DNA from: Rhizobium sp. 2MFCol3.1
GTDB lineage: Bacteria > Pseudomonadota > Alphaproteobacteria > Rhizobiales > Rhizobiaceae
NCBI RefSeq assembly: GCF_000377565.1
Contig: NZ_KB898355.1
Location: 124,001 to 188,000, forward strand
Reading direction: 5' to 3'
DNA: 64,000 bases
Position 1 is the first letter of the stretch. Each line of letters begins with the position of its first letter. The translations under genes were made by a program, and so were the position numbers. This document shows positions 41,760 through 52,736 of this stretch, in pieces. The notes under the pieces are model-generated. The model did not search any database. It was not told where the DNA came from and was given only the letters and a program-made list of their open reading frames with translations.

Positions 41760-44700
41760 CTATTCCGCGGCGACGTTGGTGACCGGGTCGGGCTCGACGC
41801 CGAATAGCCGTTGCTTGAGTGTTTCTCGGAGACTCTGAACGACTAGGTAAAGAACCGGGATCACGACAAGCCCAAGAACCGTGCCGAGAAGCAGGCCGCC
41901 AAGAACGGTAGCGCCGATCGCCTGACGGCTGCCCGCTCCGGCGCCTGTTGCGACCACCAGCGGCACGACACCCAAGATCGAGGCGAGCGCGGTCATCAGC
42001 ACGGGCCTGAACCGCTGGGATGTCGCCTCGGAGGCTGCGTCCAGCGTGCTCATCCCCTCCTCGCGGCGTTCCTTGGCGAACTCGACGATCAGGATCGCAT
42101 TCTTGGCCGCAAGGCCAATCAGCAACAGCATGCCGATCTGGGCGTAGATGTTGAGATCAATCCCGCCGATGACGAGCGCGCCCAGCGCGCCGACCACCGC
42201 GACCGCGACCGACAGCATGACGGCAACAGGCACGCTCCAGCTTTCATATTGCGCGACGAGGAAGAGATAGGTGAAGACGATGCCGGCGATCAGGATGATC
42301 ACAGTCTCATTGCCGGATTGCTGTTCCTGAAGCGCAAGCCCGGTCCATTCGAAGCCGAACCCGTCAGGCATGGTCTCATTGGCGAGGTTGCCCATGATCG
42401 TGAGCGCCTGACCTGAGCTGGTGCCGGCCGCGGCTTGGCCGTTGATCGCTGCCGATGAGAAGAGATTGTACCGGTTGACCGAGCTCGGCCCATAGATCGT
42501 CTGAATGGAGATCATGCTCTGCAGCGGAACGAGCGCGCCCGACTGGCTGCGCACCCTGAGCCGCTGAATGTCGTCGATGCGCTGGCGATAGCTTGGCTCG
42601 TCCTGCAGCCGCACCTGATACACCCGCGAGAAGATGTTGAAGTCGTCGACATAGGCCGATCCGAGATGCGCCTGCAATGTGCTGAAGATCGCCGCCGGCG
42701 AGACGCCGTAGAGGTCGGCCCGTTTTCGGTCGATATCGAGATAGACCTGTGGCACGTCGGCGGAGAAGGTGCTGAACACGCCGGCGAGGCCGGGTGTTCG
42801 GTTTGCCTGGATGATCAGGTCGCGCATGACCTCGGCCAGCGCCTGCTGGCTTTGGCCGGCGCGTGCCTGGAGGCGGAAATCGAAGCCGCCCGTGGTGCCG
42901 AGCCCGGGGATCGCGGGCGGGTTGAAGGGTACGATCGATGCTGTTGAGATGGCGGCTAGTTGCGGGCGCAGCTTGGCGATGAGCGCGAAGGCGCTCTGGT
43001 CGGCGGGGCGCTCGCTCCATGGCTCCAGCGCGGAAATGATCATGCCGCTGTTCGAGCCACCACCGCCCACCATGCTGACGCCAGCGATGCCGATCGTATT
43101 GGCGATCCCGGGAGTCTGCTGCAGGAGAGCGCTGACTTGCGCGATCGTCTGTTGCGTTCTCTCCAGCGAGGCGGCGTTCGGAAGCTGTACGTTCATGAAC
43201 AGGTATCCCTGGTCCTCGGCCGGCACGAAGCCGGTGGGGAGAACGCGGTAGAAGCCGTAAATGCCGCCGATAACGGCGACAAACAGCACGCCGGCCAGCA
43301 CGAGACGCCGGGCAAACATCATAAACATGCTGAGGTAGAAGCGGCGGGATGCCTCAAGGCCGTTGTTCATCCGGCCGAAAAGACCCGTCTTGCGTTCAGG
43401 TGCCGGCCTCAGGATGAGCACGCAGAGCGCGGGGCTCAGTGTGAGTGCGTTGATGGTCGAAAAGACCACGGTCACGAGGATGGTGACGGCAAATTGGCGG
43501 TAGAGTTCGCCGGTGATCCCGGCCAGGAAAGCCACCGGGACGAAGAGTGCCGCGAGAACCAGGGTGGTCGCGACGATCGGTCCGGTGACCTGCTGCATGG
43601 TGGCGAGCGTCGCGGCTCGTATATCCATCGCCTTTTCGCTCATCAGTCGCTGGGCGTTTTCCACGACAATGATAGCGTCGTCGACCACGAGGCTGATCGC
43701 CAGGATCACGGCGAAGAGCGTGATCGTGTTCGCCGAATAGCCGAGAACGTAGAGAACGGCGAAGCCGCCGATCAGTGAGACCGGGATGGTCAGCGTCGGG
43801 ATGACGGTGGCGCGCCAGTCCTGCAGGAACGCGTAGACGACGGCCACGACAAGGACAAAGGTGATCGCAAGCGTCACGAAGATTTCTCGGATGGTCTCGC
43901 GCACGAACGAGGTCGTGTCGAAGACCAGCGTATAGGCGACATCATCGGGGAACTGCTTCGAGAGCCGCTCGACTTCGCCAAGCACAGCGTTCGATACCGC
44001 AAGCGCGTTGGCATCGGATGCCTGATAGACGACCACCGTCGCGCTGGGCCGGCCGTTCAGCGTCGAAGCCGTGTCATAGGATTGGGCGCCGAGCTCCACG
44101 CGCGCGACGTCGCGCAGGCGGACAACGCCGCCATCGCGGTTGCTGCGAACGATGATGTCGCCGAACTCGGCGGCATCTGCGAGCCGTCCGCGCGCCGTCA
44201 CCGTGAGCTGCAGCTGCTGTCCGGTCATCGCCGGAGGCGAGCCGATCTGCCCGGCTGATGCCTGGGCATTCTGGGCTCGGATGACGGTCATGAGGTCGGC
44301 CGCCGTGACGCCCAGCGCCTCCATGCGATCCGGCATCATCCAGATGCGCATGCTGTAGGTCGGCCCGAACACGGCGGCTTCGCCGACGCCGGGAAGTCGG
44401 GAGATGGCGTCGCGAATGTTGATCGTCGCGTAATTGCTGATGAAGACTTCGTCGCGCGTGCCTTTCGGCGAATAGAGCGCAAGGCCGAGCAGCATGCTGG
44501 ACGAGCGGCTGCGCACCGTGACGCCCGCCTGCGTGACGGCGGCCGGAAGGCGGGGCGTTGCCAGGGCGAGCCGGTTTTGAACGTTGACCTGGGCGATTGC
44601 CGGATCGGTCCCTGCCTCGAAGGTTACGGTCAGGCTGTATGTGCCGTTGTCGGTGCTTGAGGAAGACATGTACATCATGCCTTCCACGCCGTTGACCTGC

Positions 44701-44906
44701 TCTTCGATCGGCGCGCCGACGCTGTCGGTCATCACCTGCGCATTGGCGCCTGGATAACTGGCGGTGACCTGCACTTCCGGCGGCGTGATCTGCGGGAATT
44801 GCGCGACCGGTATTTGCATGAGTGCGACCGTGCCGGCGATAAGCATGACGACCGCGATCACCATGGCGAAGCGCGGGCGGCCGATGAAGGGAGCGGAAAT
44901 GTTCAT
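41760..44906 (-). CDS. RND efflux pump inner-membrane transporter (AcrB/HAE1 family)
   Basis: A 1048-residue proton-driven exporter of the hydrophobe/amphiphile RND family. [25 protein letters not shown] is the typical first helix; [17 protein letters not shown] in helix 4 holds the paired Asp residues for proton transfer, and [16 protein letters not shown] in helix 10 holds the matching Lys. Two large periplasmic loops follow helices 1 and 7. It forms a trimer with the fusion protein encoded just upstream (4-base overlap). No outer-membrane channel gene is next to it, so it must borrow a TolC-like protein. Confidence 0.95.
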   Translation of the reverse strand: MNISAPFIGRPRFAMVIAVVMLIAGTVALMQIPVAQFPQITPPEVQVTASYPGANAQVMTDSVGAPIEEQVNGVEGMMYMSSSSTDNGTYSLTVTFEAGTDPAIAQVNVQNRLALATPRLPAAVTQAGVTVRSRSSSMLLGLALYSPKGTRDEVFISNYATINIRDAISRLPGVGEAAVFGPTYSMRIWMMPDRMEALGVTAADLMTVIRAQNAQASAGQIGSPPAMTGQQLQLTVTARGRLADAAEFGDIIVRSNRDGGVVRLRDVARVELGAQSYDTASTLNGRPSATVVVYQASDANALAVSNAVLGEVERLSKQFPDDVAYTLVFDTTSFVRETIREIFVTLAITFVLVVAVVYAFLQDWRATVIPTLTIPVSLIGGFAVLYVLGYSANTITLFAVILAISLVVDDAIIVVENAQRLMSEKAMDIRAATLATMQQVTGPIVATTLVLAALFVPVAFLAGITGELYRQFAVTILVTVVFSTINALTLSPALCVLILRPAPERKTGLFGRMNNGLEASRRFYLSMFMMFARRLVLAGVLFVAVIGGIYGFYRVLPTGFVPAEDQGYLFMNVQLPNAASLERTQQTIAQVSALLQQTPGIANTIGIAGVSMVGGGGSNSGMIISALEPWSERPADQSAFALIAKLRPQLAAISTASIVPFNPPAIPGLGTTGGFDFRLQARAGQSQQALAEVMRDLIIQANRTPGLAGVFSTFSADVPQVYLDIDRKRADLYGVSPAAIFSTLQAHLGSAYVDDFNIFSRVYQVRLQDEPSYRQRIDDIQRLRVRSQSGALVPLQSMISIQTIYGPSSVNRYNLFSSAAINGQAAAGTSSGQALTIMGNLANETMPDGFGFEWTGLALQEQQSGNETVIILIAGIVFTYLFLVAQYESWSVPVAVMLSVAVAVVGALGALVIGGIDLNIYAQIGMLLLIGLAAKNAILIVEFAKERREEGMSTLDAASEATSQRFRPVLMTALASILGVVPLVVATGAGAGSRQAIGATVLGGLLLGTVLGLVVIPVLYLVVQSLRETLKQRLFGVEPDPVTNVAAE

Positions 44907-46033
44907 TTTGACACCGCCGGCTGGGACGCATCCTTGTCCGCGATGATCTCGACCGCAGAACCTTCCGTGACGTTCTGAAGCCCCTCGATGATGACGTTTT
45001 CACCGCCCTTCAGCCCGTCGTCGACGATCCAGCTGCCCTCTCGCTGCTCGGAGACGCTGATCCTGCGCTCCTCGGCTTTCTTGTCAGGCGTGACCAGCAT
45101 CACGTACTTGCCCTCACGGTCCTGCTGCACTGCCCCCAGCGGAACCGTGGCCCGTTCCTTCCGCGCGGTCTCGGATACGACGACGGTGACGAACTGGCCT
45201 GGGATCAGCAGGAAGTCGCTGTTTGGAAAGACCGAGCGGACGGCCAGCGTTCCGGTGCCTTCATCCACCTCGTTTCCCAGGAAGGCGATGGGCGCGTTCT
45301 GCGAATAGATCTGTCCGTTGGATAGCCTCAGACGCGTCTGGTAGCGCTGGGCCAGCTCGTCCTTGCTGACATTGCCGGCGGCTTCGCGCAGATCGAGCAA
45401 TGAGCGGTCACTGACCGAAAAGACCACCCTGACAGGATCCATCTGCACGACGCGCGCCAATGCGGGTGAGGCGGTGGTGATGAAGCTGCCGGGGGAAAAA
45501 GCAGCGGTTCCGATCCGGCCCTTCAGGGGCGCCACGATGCGGCTGTAGCTGAGATTGAGCTCGGCCTGCTTGACGGCCGCTTCCGCCGATTGCAGGTTGG
45601 CTGCGGCAGTGTCGCGCGCAGTTTCGCTCTGTTCGATTGTTGCGCGTGCGACGGTCTGGTTGAGGGACTGATTGCGCACCATCTGGCGTTCGGCATCAAG
45701 CAGTGTCGCCTTGGCGCGGGCGAGATTGGCATTGGCATCGGCCAGTGCGATCTCAAGCGCCCGGCTGTCGATCTTGAAGAGCTCCTGGCCTTCCTCGACC
45801 ACGGCGCCTTCCTCGAACAGCCTCTGATCGACGAAGCCGTCAATCCGGGAACGGATGTCCACGGCATTCAGCGCTTCCACCCGCCCGACGAATTCGTGCT
45901 TCGGCGAAACATCCTCAACTGCAACGGTGATTGTCGCCACTTTCGGCACATCCTGTGCCTGTGCCGTTATTGAATGCGAGGCTGCGATGAACGAGGCGAG
46001 AAAGAAACCAGAAAATCTGCCAGGAATTCCCAT
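44903..46033 (-). CDS. RND efflux periplasmic adaptor (membrane fusion protein)
   Basis: A 376-residue HlyD/AcrA-type adaptor. The signal peptide ends near SITAQA; no lipobox Cys is present, unlike AcrA. The biotinyl-lipoyl halves ([21 protein letters not shown] and [20 protein letters not shown]) flank a coiled-coil hairpin of about 75 residues rich in Ala, Gln and Glu. A beta-barrel and membrane-proximal domain complete it. It is the first gene of the efflux operon, and its stop overlaps the pump start. The 288-bp upstream gap should hold the promoter; the AraC gene beyond it is a likely regulator. Confidence 0.94.
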   Translation of the reverse strand: MGIPGRFSGFFLASFIAASHSITAQAQDVPKVATITVAVEDVSPKHEFVGRVEALNAVDIRSRIDGFVDQRLFEEGAVVEEGQELFKIDSRALEIALADANANLARAKATLLDAERQMVRNQSLNQTVARATIEQSETARDTAAANLQSAEAAVKQAELNLSYSRIVAPLKGRIGTAAFSPGSFITTASPALARVVQMDPVRVVFSVSDRSLLDLREAAGNVSKDELAQRYQTRLRLSNGQIYSQNAPIAFLGNEVDEGTGTLAVRSVFPNSDFLLIPGQFVTVVVSETARKERATVPLGAVQQDREGKYVMLVTPDKKAEERRISVSEQREGSWIVDDGLKGGENVIIEGLQNVTEGSAVEIIADKDASQPAVSK

Positions 46034-46321
46034 CCGTCACACTCCTGAAAGCGTCAATGGCCATGGCCGAAGCGGTGGACGAAACGCGAGTTCAGACCTC
46101 GCGCTCCGACGGCGGCACTCGAAGCTTATTTCCGCAGGGCATGGCCCGGAAAGCGGAAAATGCCGTTTAAACAGTGGTTTCGCGCTCATTCTCGCAGAAA
46201 TGGATACTGTGCACGACGCTGGGATAAACTGCACAGCCACGAGCAAGTAGCCACGCTGTCACAAACGCGGACGGTGCCGCGCGCGGTCCGGCGGTGCTTG
46301 GGAGGATGTTCCCAGGGGCGG

Positions 46322-47371
46322 CTAAGAGCGGTTCGCTATATCACCGCTCGCCAGCAGGGAGCGCCAAGGCGGACCGCCGGCGAAATGGGCGGCGGAAAGT
46401 CTCGGCGCCTCATTGATCCGCAGCCATCCGGTCTCGCGGGCCTCCTTCGGCGTCATCCCGAACTCACGACGGAAGGTTCGGCTGTATGTCGATGGATCCA
46501 TGAAGCCCCATTCTTCGGCAATCAGCGAGATGGAGCGCCGGTCCTTGTCGTCCGAAAGGATGTCCCTGGTACGCAGCAGTCGTTGGCGGCGGATGTAATT
46601 GGAAATGCCGCCGCTGGCCTCGAAAATCCGATAGAGCCGGGACCGCGAAATATTCAGATCGCGGCAAAGCTTTTCCGGCGATAGATCGCGCTTGGCAAGC
46701 TGCGCGGCAATGAGCTTCTTGGCGCGCGCCATGATAACGCCGTTGATCGGTCCTTCGGCTTCGACAAGGTGATCGCGCGATGGCGCAAGGCAGGCGGCGA
46801 GCAATGTGATCGTCGCGACCGCGATATGTTCGGCGTCTCTCTCCATCCGGTTGGGAAGGGAGCGGTGGAGAAGCTGGAGGTAATCCACGATCATGGCCGC
46901 CATCTCGGGGCGAATGGCGAGGTCATAGGGCTGCGAGAACGCGAAGTCGCGGGGAAGCAGAAGCGCAAGCGCGCCGTCATCCTCGCCTTCCGCCTCGTAG
47001 GGCGCGGCAAGGCAATGCCAGTGCAGCTGGCCGGGAATGCTCGGGCCGCCATTGTCCGAGGCCGTCAACGGGACGCTGAGGATCCAGTGATCAAAAACGG
47101 GATCCTTCTTGTTGTTCCATCGACGGCGATAACCGGTGCCACGGTAATCCAGCGACATCAGCGCGAGGCTTCCGAGCTGCCAGACCTGCTGATGCGCGGT
47201 GAACGCACTGAACTTTTCCCGCAGCAGCGTGACATCGCCGAGATTGGCATTCCAGGATCGGTAGAGATCAAATTGTTCGGCGGGCGGCGCGGCGGATGTG
47301 TCGATGTCGACGACGCATGTGAGGGGAGCTTGGCCCTCGTCCTTGCCGGCGATGTTGCTGTCGTGCTGCAT
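46322..47371 (-). CDS. AraC family transcriptional regulator (copy 1)
   Basis: A 349-residue regulator with an N-terminal AraC-binding-like sensor part (about residues 20-220) and a C-terminal double helix-turn-helix. The latter reads DLNISRSRLYRIFEASGGISNYIRRQRL and then SLIAEEWGFMDPSTYSRTFRREFGMTPKEAR. It lies upstream of the RND efflux operon on the same strand and is the best candidate for its control. A second AraC gene with clear similarity in the DNA-binding part follows 378 bases further on, so the two arose by duplication. Confidence 0.9.
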   Translation of the reverse strand: MQHDSNIAGKDEGQAPLTCVVDIDTSAAPPAEQFDLYRSWNANLGDVTLLREKFSAFTAHQQVWQLGSLALMSLDYRGTGYRRRWNNKKDPVFDHWILSVPLTASDNGGPSIPGQLHWHCLAAPYEAEGEDDGALALLLPRDFAFSQPYDLAIRPEMAAMIVDYLQLLHRSLPNRMERDAEHIAVATITLLAACLAPSRDHLVEAEGPINGVIMARAKKLIAAQLAKRDLSPEKLCRDLNISRSRLYRIFEASGGISNYIRRQRLLRTRDILSDDKDRRSISLIAEEWGFMDPSTYSRTFRREFGMTPKEARETGWLRINEAPRLSAAHFAGGPPWRSLLASGDIANRS

Positions 47372-47749
47372 GATCCATCCTGCTGTTGAGAGCCTATGAC
47401 TGACAGAAGGTTGGTTGTGTGGAGAGGAAGATGTCGCGCGTGTTTAGAGGCACGGTGGGGCGGATCGCCAATGCTGTTCCGGCGTTCATGAGCATTACTC
47501 CTTGTTCGATGGCGATCACGAAACGTCGGCTCATCAGCAACAGGGCGCTGGCCGAGAGGAACGAGAAAGCACGTTGGTCGAACCTAGAAAGCAGAGTTCA
47601 GGCAGGGCATTAGTGGTTGCAATTGCGTGTCGATATCACGCAACTCTATTCATATGTTCCGGTTTGAATATATGCATTCCATCCCAATTCTGTGCAGAGT
47701 GTCCATTTCTGCCCCACCAAGCAGAAGGAACGCAATCTCGCCAAATTTG
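47372..47749. other. Non-coding gap between the two AraC genes
   Basis: A 378-bp stretch without a supported gene. It should contain the promoter of AraC copy 1. An AT-rich part (about 47640-47690) has CATAT/ATATG arms, but nothing strong enough to name a site. Confidence 0.4.
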
Positions 47750-48811
47750 TCAGTTGCCCATCGACATGCCGAGTGAATTGCTGATGAGCAGCGTGTTCAA
47801 TGTGGGATTGCTGCCACCTGCCTGATCCATCTTGAGCGAGCCCGGATGCAGCATTCCCTGCCAGCCCAGCGCCCGCACTTCCTTCGGCGACAGTCCGAAT
47901 TCGCGCTTGAACATGCGGCTGTAGGTCGATGGATCGGTAAAGCCCATATTCTCCGCGATCTGCGCGATCGAGTGCACATTGGCGCTATCGGCCAGCGCGC
48001 GGCGCGTCTCAAGCAGTCGTTTTCGGCGGATATAGTTGGAGATTCCGCCCGCCGGTTCGAAAATCCGGTAGAGGCGCGAGCGCGATACGCCGACACTTTT
48101 GCAAAGATACTCCGGGCTTAGGCCCGGGTCTGCAAGCTTGGCATCGATCGCCCTGATGGCGCGGGTCGTTATCACGGCATCGATGGGCGCCTGTGCCTGC
48201 GCCATCTTCTCGTGAGAGGGTGCGAGCACGGCTGCAAGCATGTGTATGGTCGCTTCGGCGACCCTCGCAACGTTGCTTCGGCGCAGGTGAGTGAGATTGT
48301 GATGCAGGAGGATCAGATAGTCGGCGAGGAACTCAGCGTCGTCGTCCGCGATCTCCGGGTGGAGGGACGCATCAACCATGTTGTATGGCAGAAAGAGCGC
48401 GATCAACCGCCCCTCGCTTTCGCAGGCATGCGGCGCCGTGAGGTTCGTTATGCCAAGCTTTCGCCGGGAGGTTCTATCGGCTGTGCTCGATACGCCGCTG
48501 TTTTTTACGCTGACGACCCAATTGTCGACGGCCGGCTTTCTCTTGTGCTCCCACCGCAGGAGATGATCGGGAGACGCATCGATGACGGCAAAGGCGATAT
48601 CGCCGAGCTGCCAGATTTTCTCCGTCGCCTCGAAGGTATTCGTCTCGCCGCTCTTCAGGCCTACATCGAGGATGGACGAATGCCAGTTTCGAAAAACCTC
48701 GAACCGCTCCGGCGCGCGAGCGCGTGAAGTATCACATTCGATTGCGCATCTCAGTGGTTCGTCCGCGAAAGCCGCGGCGGATGTCGACCCCAATTCTACC
48801 CGTGCATTCAT
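47750..48811 (-). CDS. AraC family transcriptional regulator (copy 2)
   Basis: A 353-residue paralogue of copy 1. The start MNARVELGSTSAAAF has AAGGAG before it; a start seven codons earlier is weaker. The DNA-binding part reads VGVSRSRLYRIFEPAGGISNYIRRKRL and SIAQIAENMGFTDPSTYSRMFKREFGLSPKEVR, close to that of copy 1, while the sensor parts differ more. The two may recognise similar sites but different signals. It is followed on its upstream side by a 264-bp gap and the Tat-type amidohydrolase gene, another possible target. Confidence 0.9.
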   Translation of the reverse strand: MNARVELGSTSAAAFADEPLRCAIECDTSRARAPERFEVFRNWHSSILDVGLKSGETNTFEATEKIWQLGDIAFAVIDASPDHLLRWEHKRKPAVDNWVVSVKNSGVSSTADRTSRRKLGITNLTAPHACESEGRLIALFLPYNMVDASLHPEIADDDAEFLADYLILLHHNLTHLRRSNVARVAEATIHMLAAVLAPSHEKMAQAQAPIDAVITTRAIRAIDAKLADPGLSPEYLCKSVGVSRSRLYRIFEPAGGISNYIRRKRLLETRRALADSANVHSIAQIAENMGFTDPSTYSRMFKREFGLSPKEVRALGWQGMLHPGSLKMDQAGGSNPTLNTLLISNSLGMSMGN

Positions 48812-49075
48812 GATGTCGCTCCTTGAACACAAGACTAAGCAAGCATGAAGTGATCAGTATCGACGAAGGCGGTGGTGCACCCGGAGGGAAGCTGATTTGC
48901 ACCACGACGGCAATGTTGACTGCGTGCGGAAGGTAAATCTAAAGCGAAGATCACTAATACAATTCTTGCTATGTAAAAGAAAGACGCAATGCGCGTCCAT
49001 TTTCCCGGTTAACGTGTTTCCGGATGTGGGAGGAGCTGGGATCTGGCTTGCGCCGCTCGTGAAAGGTCCGCTGTG

Positions 49076-50518
49076 TTAAAGGCTGTTCTTGTGCAGCCGC
49101 CCATCCTTCATGATCGCCAGGAAATTCTTCTGCGGATTTTCGACCAGGCTCAGGTCTTCCGTCGGGTTGCCATCGACGACAACCAGGTCCGCCAGGGCGC
49201 CTTTTTCGATGACGCCGAGCTTGCCGGGATAAGGGTTGCGCAAGTTGGAGAGTTCGAGCAGTTGCGCGTTGCCTGATGTCGTCATCTGCAGCACCTCGGC
49301 GTTCTTGTACCAGTTGCCCAGATGGGTCAGCATGATGTTCTGCCGTGGTCCAAGTTCCGGAGAAAAGAGCACGTCAGATCCCCAGGCGGTCTTGATGCCG
49401 TGCTTGCGCGCATATTGGTAGAGCGTCGGGGTTCCGAGGAAAATCTGCTTGGCGCGCTCGACGCCGGGGCCGCTTTGAGAGGCAGCGTCCGCCATCGTCA
49501 GGAAGGGCTGGGTGCTCAGCCACACGCCCTTTTCGGCGATCATGATCGCTGTCTCTTCATCGATCAGATGAGCGTGCTCGATGCAGGTCACGCCCGCGCG
49601 CAGGGCGCGTTGAACGGCTCGGGTGGTGTAGGCATGGAGGGCGACATAGGTGTTCCAGTCCGCAGCAACGCTAGCCGCGGCGCGCAGTTCGTCCTCGCTG
49701 AAGGTGATCATATCAAGCGGGCTGCGCGGCGATGAAACACCGCCGCTGCCGACGATCTTTACCTGGGAAGCGCCCTGCAGAAGCTGCTCGCGTACACGAA
49801 GCTGCAATTCGGCTACACCGTCGACGATCGCAGCGCCTCCAAAAAGTTCGCCGCTGCTTAGCTTGTTTCCGTCCCTCGGAATCTCGGTGGGAAGACGCAG
49901 GTCGCCATGCCCGCCCGATGTGGTGATCATGGCGCCGGACGGATAGATGCGGGGTCCGGGGATGAGGCCGGCGTCGATCGCTTGCTTGAATGAAAAGACA
50001 GGGCCGCCAAGATCGCGCACCGTGGTGAAGCCGCGCATCAGCGTGCGCTCGGCTTCAGCGGTGGAAGCGGCGAAGACGATACCGGGATCTCCGCCGAGGA
50101 GCAGGTTCAGCGGCACCGCTGCGAAAATCGTGTGCCAGTGCGCATCGATGAGGCCCGGCATGATGACGCCGTTTCGGCAGTCCAGAACGGTTGCGCCGTC
50201 GGGCGGCGGCGCATGGGAACGATCGACATTGGCGATCTGGTTGTCGCTGATCAGCACCTGGACATTGTCGACAACCGTGCCGGCCTTGCTGTCGAAGAGC
50301 CGGGCGTTGCTCAAGAGGGTCGTGTTCGGCTTGGTCGTCGCTTGCGCCAGACCCTGCGCGGGCAGGGCACCGACCAGGGCGGTCGCCGCTAGGCCTGACA
50401 GGAGATCGCGTCGCGAGAAGGCTTCCAGCCGACGCGAAGCCCGTTGCAGGTCCGGATGCGAACAGCCGCAGCCCGCGTCGTGAACAAGGTGGCGATACTT
50501 CTCTCCCATCCGCAGCAT
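49076..50518 (-). CDS. Exported amidohydrolase with Tat-type signal
   Basis: A 480-residue metal hydrolase. Metal ligands appear as DAHWHT, a Lys in QVKIVGSGG (probably carbamylated), VALHAY, CIEHAH and GSD, the pattern of imidazolonepropionase/prolidase-like amidohydrolases such as Xaa-Pro or Xaa-Arg dipeptidases. A Tat-like signal (FSRRDLLSGLAATALVGALPAQGLA) is preceded by about 35 extra residues containing CGCSHPD, an odd N-terminus. GGAGG before the ATG supports this start. The SLC13 permease gene lies 80 bases upstream on the same strand, so the enzyme may process a compound that is then imported. The substrate is unknown. Confidence 0.85.
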   Translation of the reverse strand: MLRMGEKYRHLVHDAGCGCSHPDLQRASRRLEAFSRRDLLSGLAATALVGALPAQGLAQATTKPNTTLLSNARLFDSKAGTVVDNVQVLISDNQIANVDRSHAPPPDGATVLDCRNGVIMPGLIDAHWHTIFAAVPLNLLLGGDPGIVFAASTAEAERTLMRGFTTVRDLGGPVFSFKQAIDAGLIPGPRIYPSGAMITTSGGHGDLRLPTEIPRDGNKLSSGELFGGAAIVDGVAELQLRVREQLLQGASQVKIVGSGGVSSPRSPLDMITFSEDELRAAASVAADWNTYVALHAYTTRAVQRALRAGVTCIEHAHLIDEETAIMIAEKGVWLSTQPFLTMADAASQSGPGVERAKQIFLGTPTLYQYARKHGIKTAWGSDVLFSPELGPRQNIMLTHLGNWYKNAEVLQMTTSGNAQLLELSNLRNPYPGKLGVIEKGALADLVVVDGNPTEDLSLVENPQKNFLAIMKDGRLHKNSL

Positions 50519-50597
50519 GGCTTTTCCTCCCTGGTTTCTTTGCGTTGCGGCCGATCTGCATGGCCGCAACATGATCTGTAATGGCACTGCCCTCGAC

Positions 50598-52433
50598 CTA
50601 GAACGGCCAGACGAGCGGGACGATGAAGACGGCCACGACAAAAAACCAGGCAAGCAGCGGCAAACCCAGTTTCCAGTATTCGCCGAAAGTGTAGCCGCCG
50701 GGCCCCATGACCAAGGCGTTCGCCGGCGCTGCTATCGGCGTCAGGAAGGCTGCCGATGCCGCGACGGCGATGCTCATCATCACGGGACGTGGGGAGATGC
50801 CCATGCCGGCCGCCGCCGCAACCCCGATCGGGATTGCGATCAAGGCGGTCGCCATGTTGCTGATGAACTGTCCGAGCAGCGCGGTCAGCAGAAACAGACC
50901 TGCCAGAAGCATGGTCGGGCTGCTCTGCCCGAGAATATAGAGAAGGTGATCGGCGGCGAGTTGCGCGGCGCCGGTTTCCGTCATCGCGGTGCCGAGTGGC
51001 TTCATCGCCGCGACGAGCACCACGGTCGTCCAGCCGATCGCATTGCAGGACTGTTCCGGCGTCAGGATCCCCGAGAGGACAATTGCTCCAGCCGCCAGCA
51101 AGCCTGCCACAGCCGGCGGCACGAGGCTGGTCGCGAGAAGAAGGATCATCGCAGCCGAGATCGCGGCGGTCCGCTTTGCGTCGCCGCCCATTGGCGCGGC
51201 TTGCCGGCGAACGAGATCCGGGGAGCCAACTGTCAGCACATCCGGGTCGCTGAGCCGCGTGTCCAGCGCTTTCCAGGTTCCCTGCAGCAGCATCGTATCG
51301 CCGGCGCCGAGCACGACCGCGCCTGTCTGGCTATTTGCCTCGATTTCATCGATCTGAGTGCCGGCTTTCTGGACGGCGAGGACGATCAGATCGCCGCTCT
51401 CGGTCACCATGCCGGGGAAGACGCTTTGCCCGATCAGACCCGATCGGGGTGGGATCGCCACTTCCGCCAATCCCGATTTGTGCGTGAAGAGGATGTCGTC
51501 GGCGCCTCCTGCCTGCTCGCGAAAGGACAGGTGCGTCTCCGCCGCGAACTTCGCGACGACATCGGCGTCGCCGCGCAGGAGAAGATGATCGCCTTCCGCG
51601 ATGTGCGGCCGGCTGATTGGCCGTGCCGTGTCGCCCTCGTGCACGGCGACCAGCTGCATGCCCTCATGGCGCGCGATCTCGATTGTCGCAGGCGTCTTGC
51701 CGACATAGTGGCAAGAGCCGCGAATCCGCAGGCGGTGGATGTCATTGCCAAGCCCATATTGCTCGACCAGCGTCCGCGCGTGCCGGCTGAAATCCGCGGG
51801 TATGGTTGCGCCATTTCGTTGCGGCAAAAGGCGCTCGCCGAGAAGCATGATGACCGCCATGCTGCCGAGGAGCAGCGGAAGGCCAACCAGCGCGAATTCG
51901 AAGAAGCCGAAGCCGGCAAAACCCGCGTCGATGGCGGCGTCGGACACAAGGACATTCACCGGCGTCCCTGTGAGTGCCAGCATGGAGCCGGCATGCGCCG
52001 CGAAGGCAAGCGGCATGAGAAGTTGCGAGGACTTTCGGCCAAGGCGGACCGCAATCACGATGACAACGGGCAATAGCGCCACGACAGCCCCGGTCGTCCC
52101 GACGAACATCGCCAGGATCGCTGCGAGGCTCATCATCAGGACGAGAAAGCGGTTGCGGCTTTTTTGGCCTGCTGCGCGGATCAGGTGCTTGCCGATCCAG
52201 GCGGTCACACCGGTAATTTCGAGCGCCGAGCTGACAACGAAGAGCGTCGCGATGAAGATGACGACTGGATCGCCGAAGCCCGCGAGCGCCTGGTCGAGAC
52301 TGAGGACGCCCGAGGCCCACAGGGACAAGCACACCAGCATTGCGACAACCGCGACAGGCAGCTTGTTCCACACGAAGAGAACGATCGCTGCAGCGACGAT
52401 GATCGCAACGAGGGCTACCGGACTCAATTCCAC
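50598..52433 (-). CDS. SLC13/DASS family permease with TrkA-C domains (copy 1)
   Basis: A 611-residue transporter with two helical halves (about residues 1-205 and 410-611) around two RCK_C/TrkA-C domains (about 210-390, including HEGMQLVAVHEGDTARPISRP and SGLIGQSVFPGMVTESGDLIVLAV). The ion-binding hairpins resemble the SNT motifs of the family: LALTGTPVNVLVS in the first half and TPIAAPANALVMGPGGYTF in the second. Members carry dicarboxylates, sulfate or similar anions. It is upstream of the exported amidohydrolase on the same strand and has a clear paralogue at 54590-56404 on the other strand. Confidence 0.88.
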   Translation of the reverse strand: MELSPVALVAIIVAAAIVLFVWNKLPVAVVAMLVCLSLWASGVLSLDQALAGFGDPVVIFIATLFVVSSALEITGVTAWIGKHLIRAAGQKSRNRFLVLMMSLAAILAMFVGTTGAVVALLPVVIVIAVRLGRKSSQLLMPLAFAAHAGSMLALTGTPVNVLVSDAAIDAGFAGFGFFEFALVGLPLLLGSMAVIMLLGERLLPQRNGATIPADFSRHARTLVEQYGLGNDIHRLRIRGSCHYVGKTPATIEIARHEGMQLVAVHEGDTARPISRPHIAEGDHLLLRGDADVVAKFAAETHLSFREQAGGADDILFTHKSGLAEVAIPPRSGLIGQSVFPGMVTESGDLIVLAVQKAGTQIDEIEANSQTGAVVLGAGDTMLLQGTWKALDTRLSDPDVLTVGSPDLVRRQAAPMGGDAKRTAAISAAMILLLATSLVPPAVAGLLAAGAIVLSGILTPEQSCNAIGWTTVVLVAAMKPLGTAMTETGAAQLAADHLLYILGQSSPTMLLAGLFLLTALLGQFISNMATALIAIPIGVAAAAGMGISPRPVMMSIAVAASAAFLTPIAAPANALVMGPGGYTFGEYWKLGLPLLAWFFVVAVFIVPLVWPF

Positions 52434-52736
52434 TATCCCTTTGAGAAGACCTGATCTTGAGGCGATTTCAAAGGCGCTGATGACCGCTCAGAGCATGTGA
52501 AACCGACCCACAGGATGAGCCGGGGGATACTAGATGTCATGAGCCGAGCGTCCCGAAGCTACGCTGTGCGTCCCGGAGTATTCAGGCTTCATTCGATTTC
52601 ATCGTTGAAGCTATTGACCCCGTGTGAAGTCTGGAAGCAGGTGAAACTGACGGGTCGCGGAGCAAGTATTTCTTATGGTGACCATGCGTGCTGGCAAAGC
52701 GGTCTCGCATCGCCGCCCTGAGGTGCCGAGGTAAGG
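52434..52736. other. Divergent control region of SLC13 copy 1 and the hydrolase
   Basis: A 303-bp non-coding region between divergent genes. A TTGACC word near 52614 could be a -35 for the hydrolase, but no matching -10 is clear. The word GCGTCCCG occurs twice near 52550-52580. Nothing else could be supported. Confidence 0.4.

Noticed and set aside
50517..52076. Open frame of 519 codons on the plus strand opposite SLC13 copy 1
   Set aside because: Antisense to a membrane transporter; the translation is hydrophilic low-complexity sequence with no recognisable domain.
52610..52650. MerR-type promoter before the lipoprotein hydrolase
   Set aside because: TTGACC is present but the spacer shows no symmetric arms and no -10 hexamer at 19-20 bases, so the call could not be supported.
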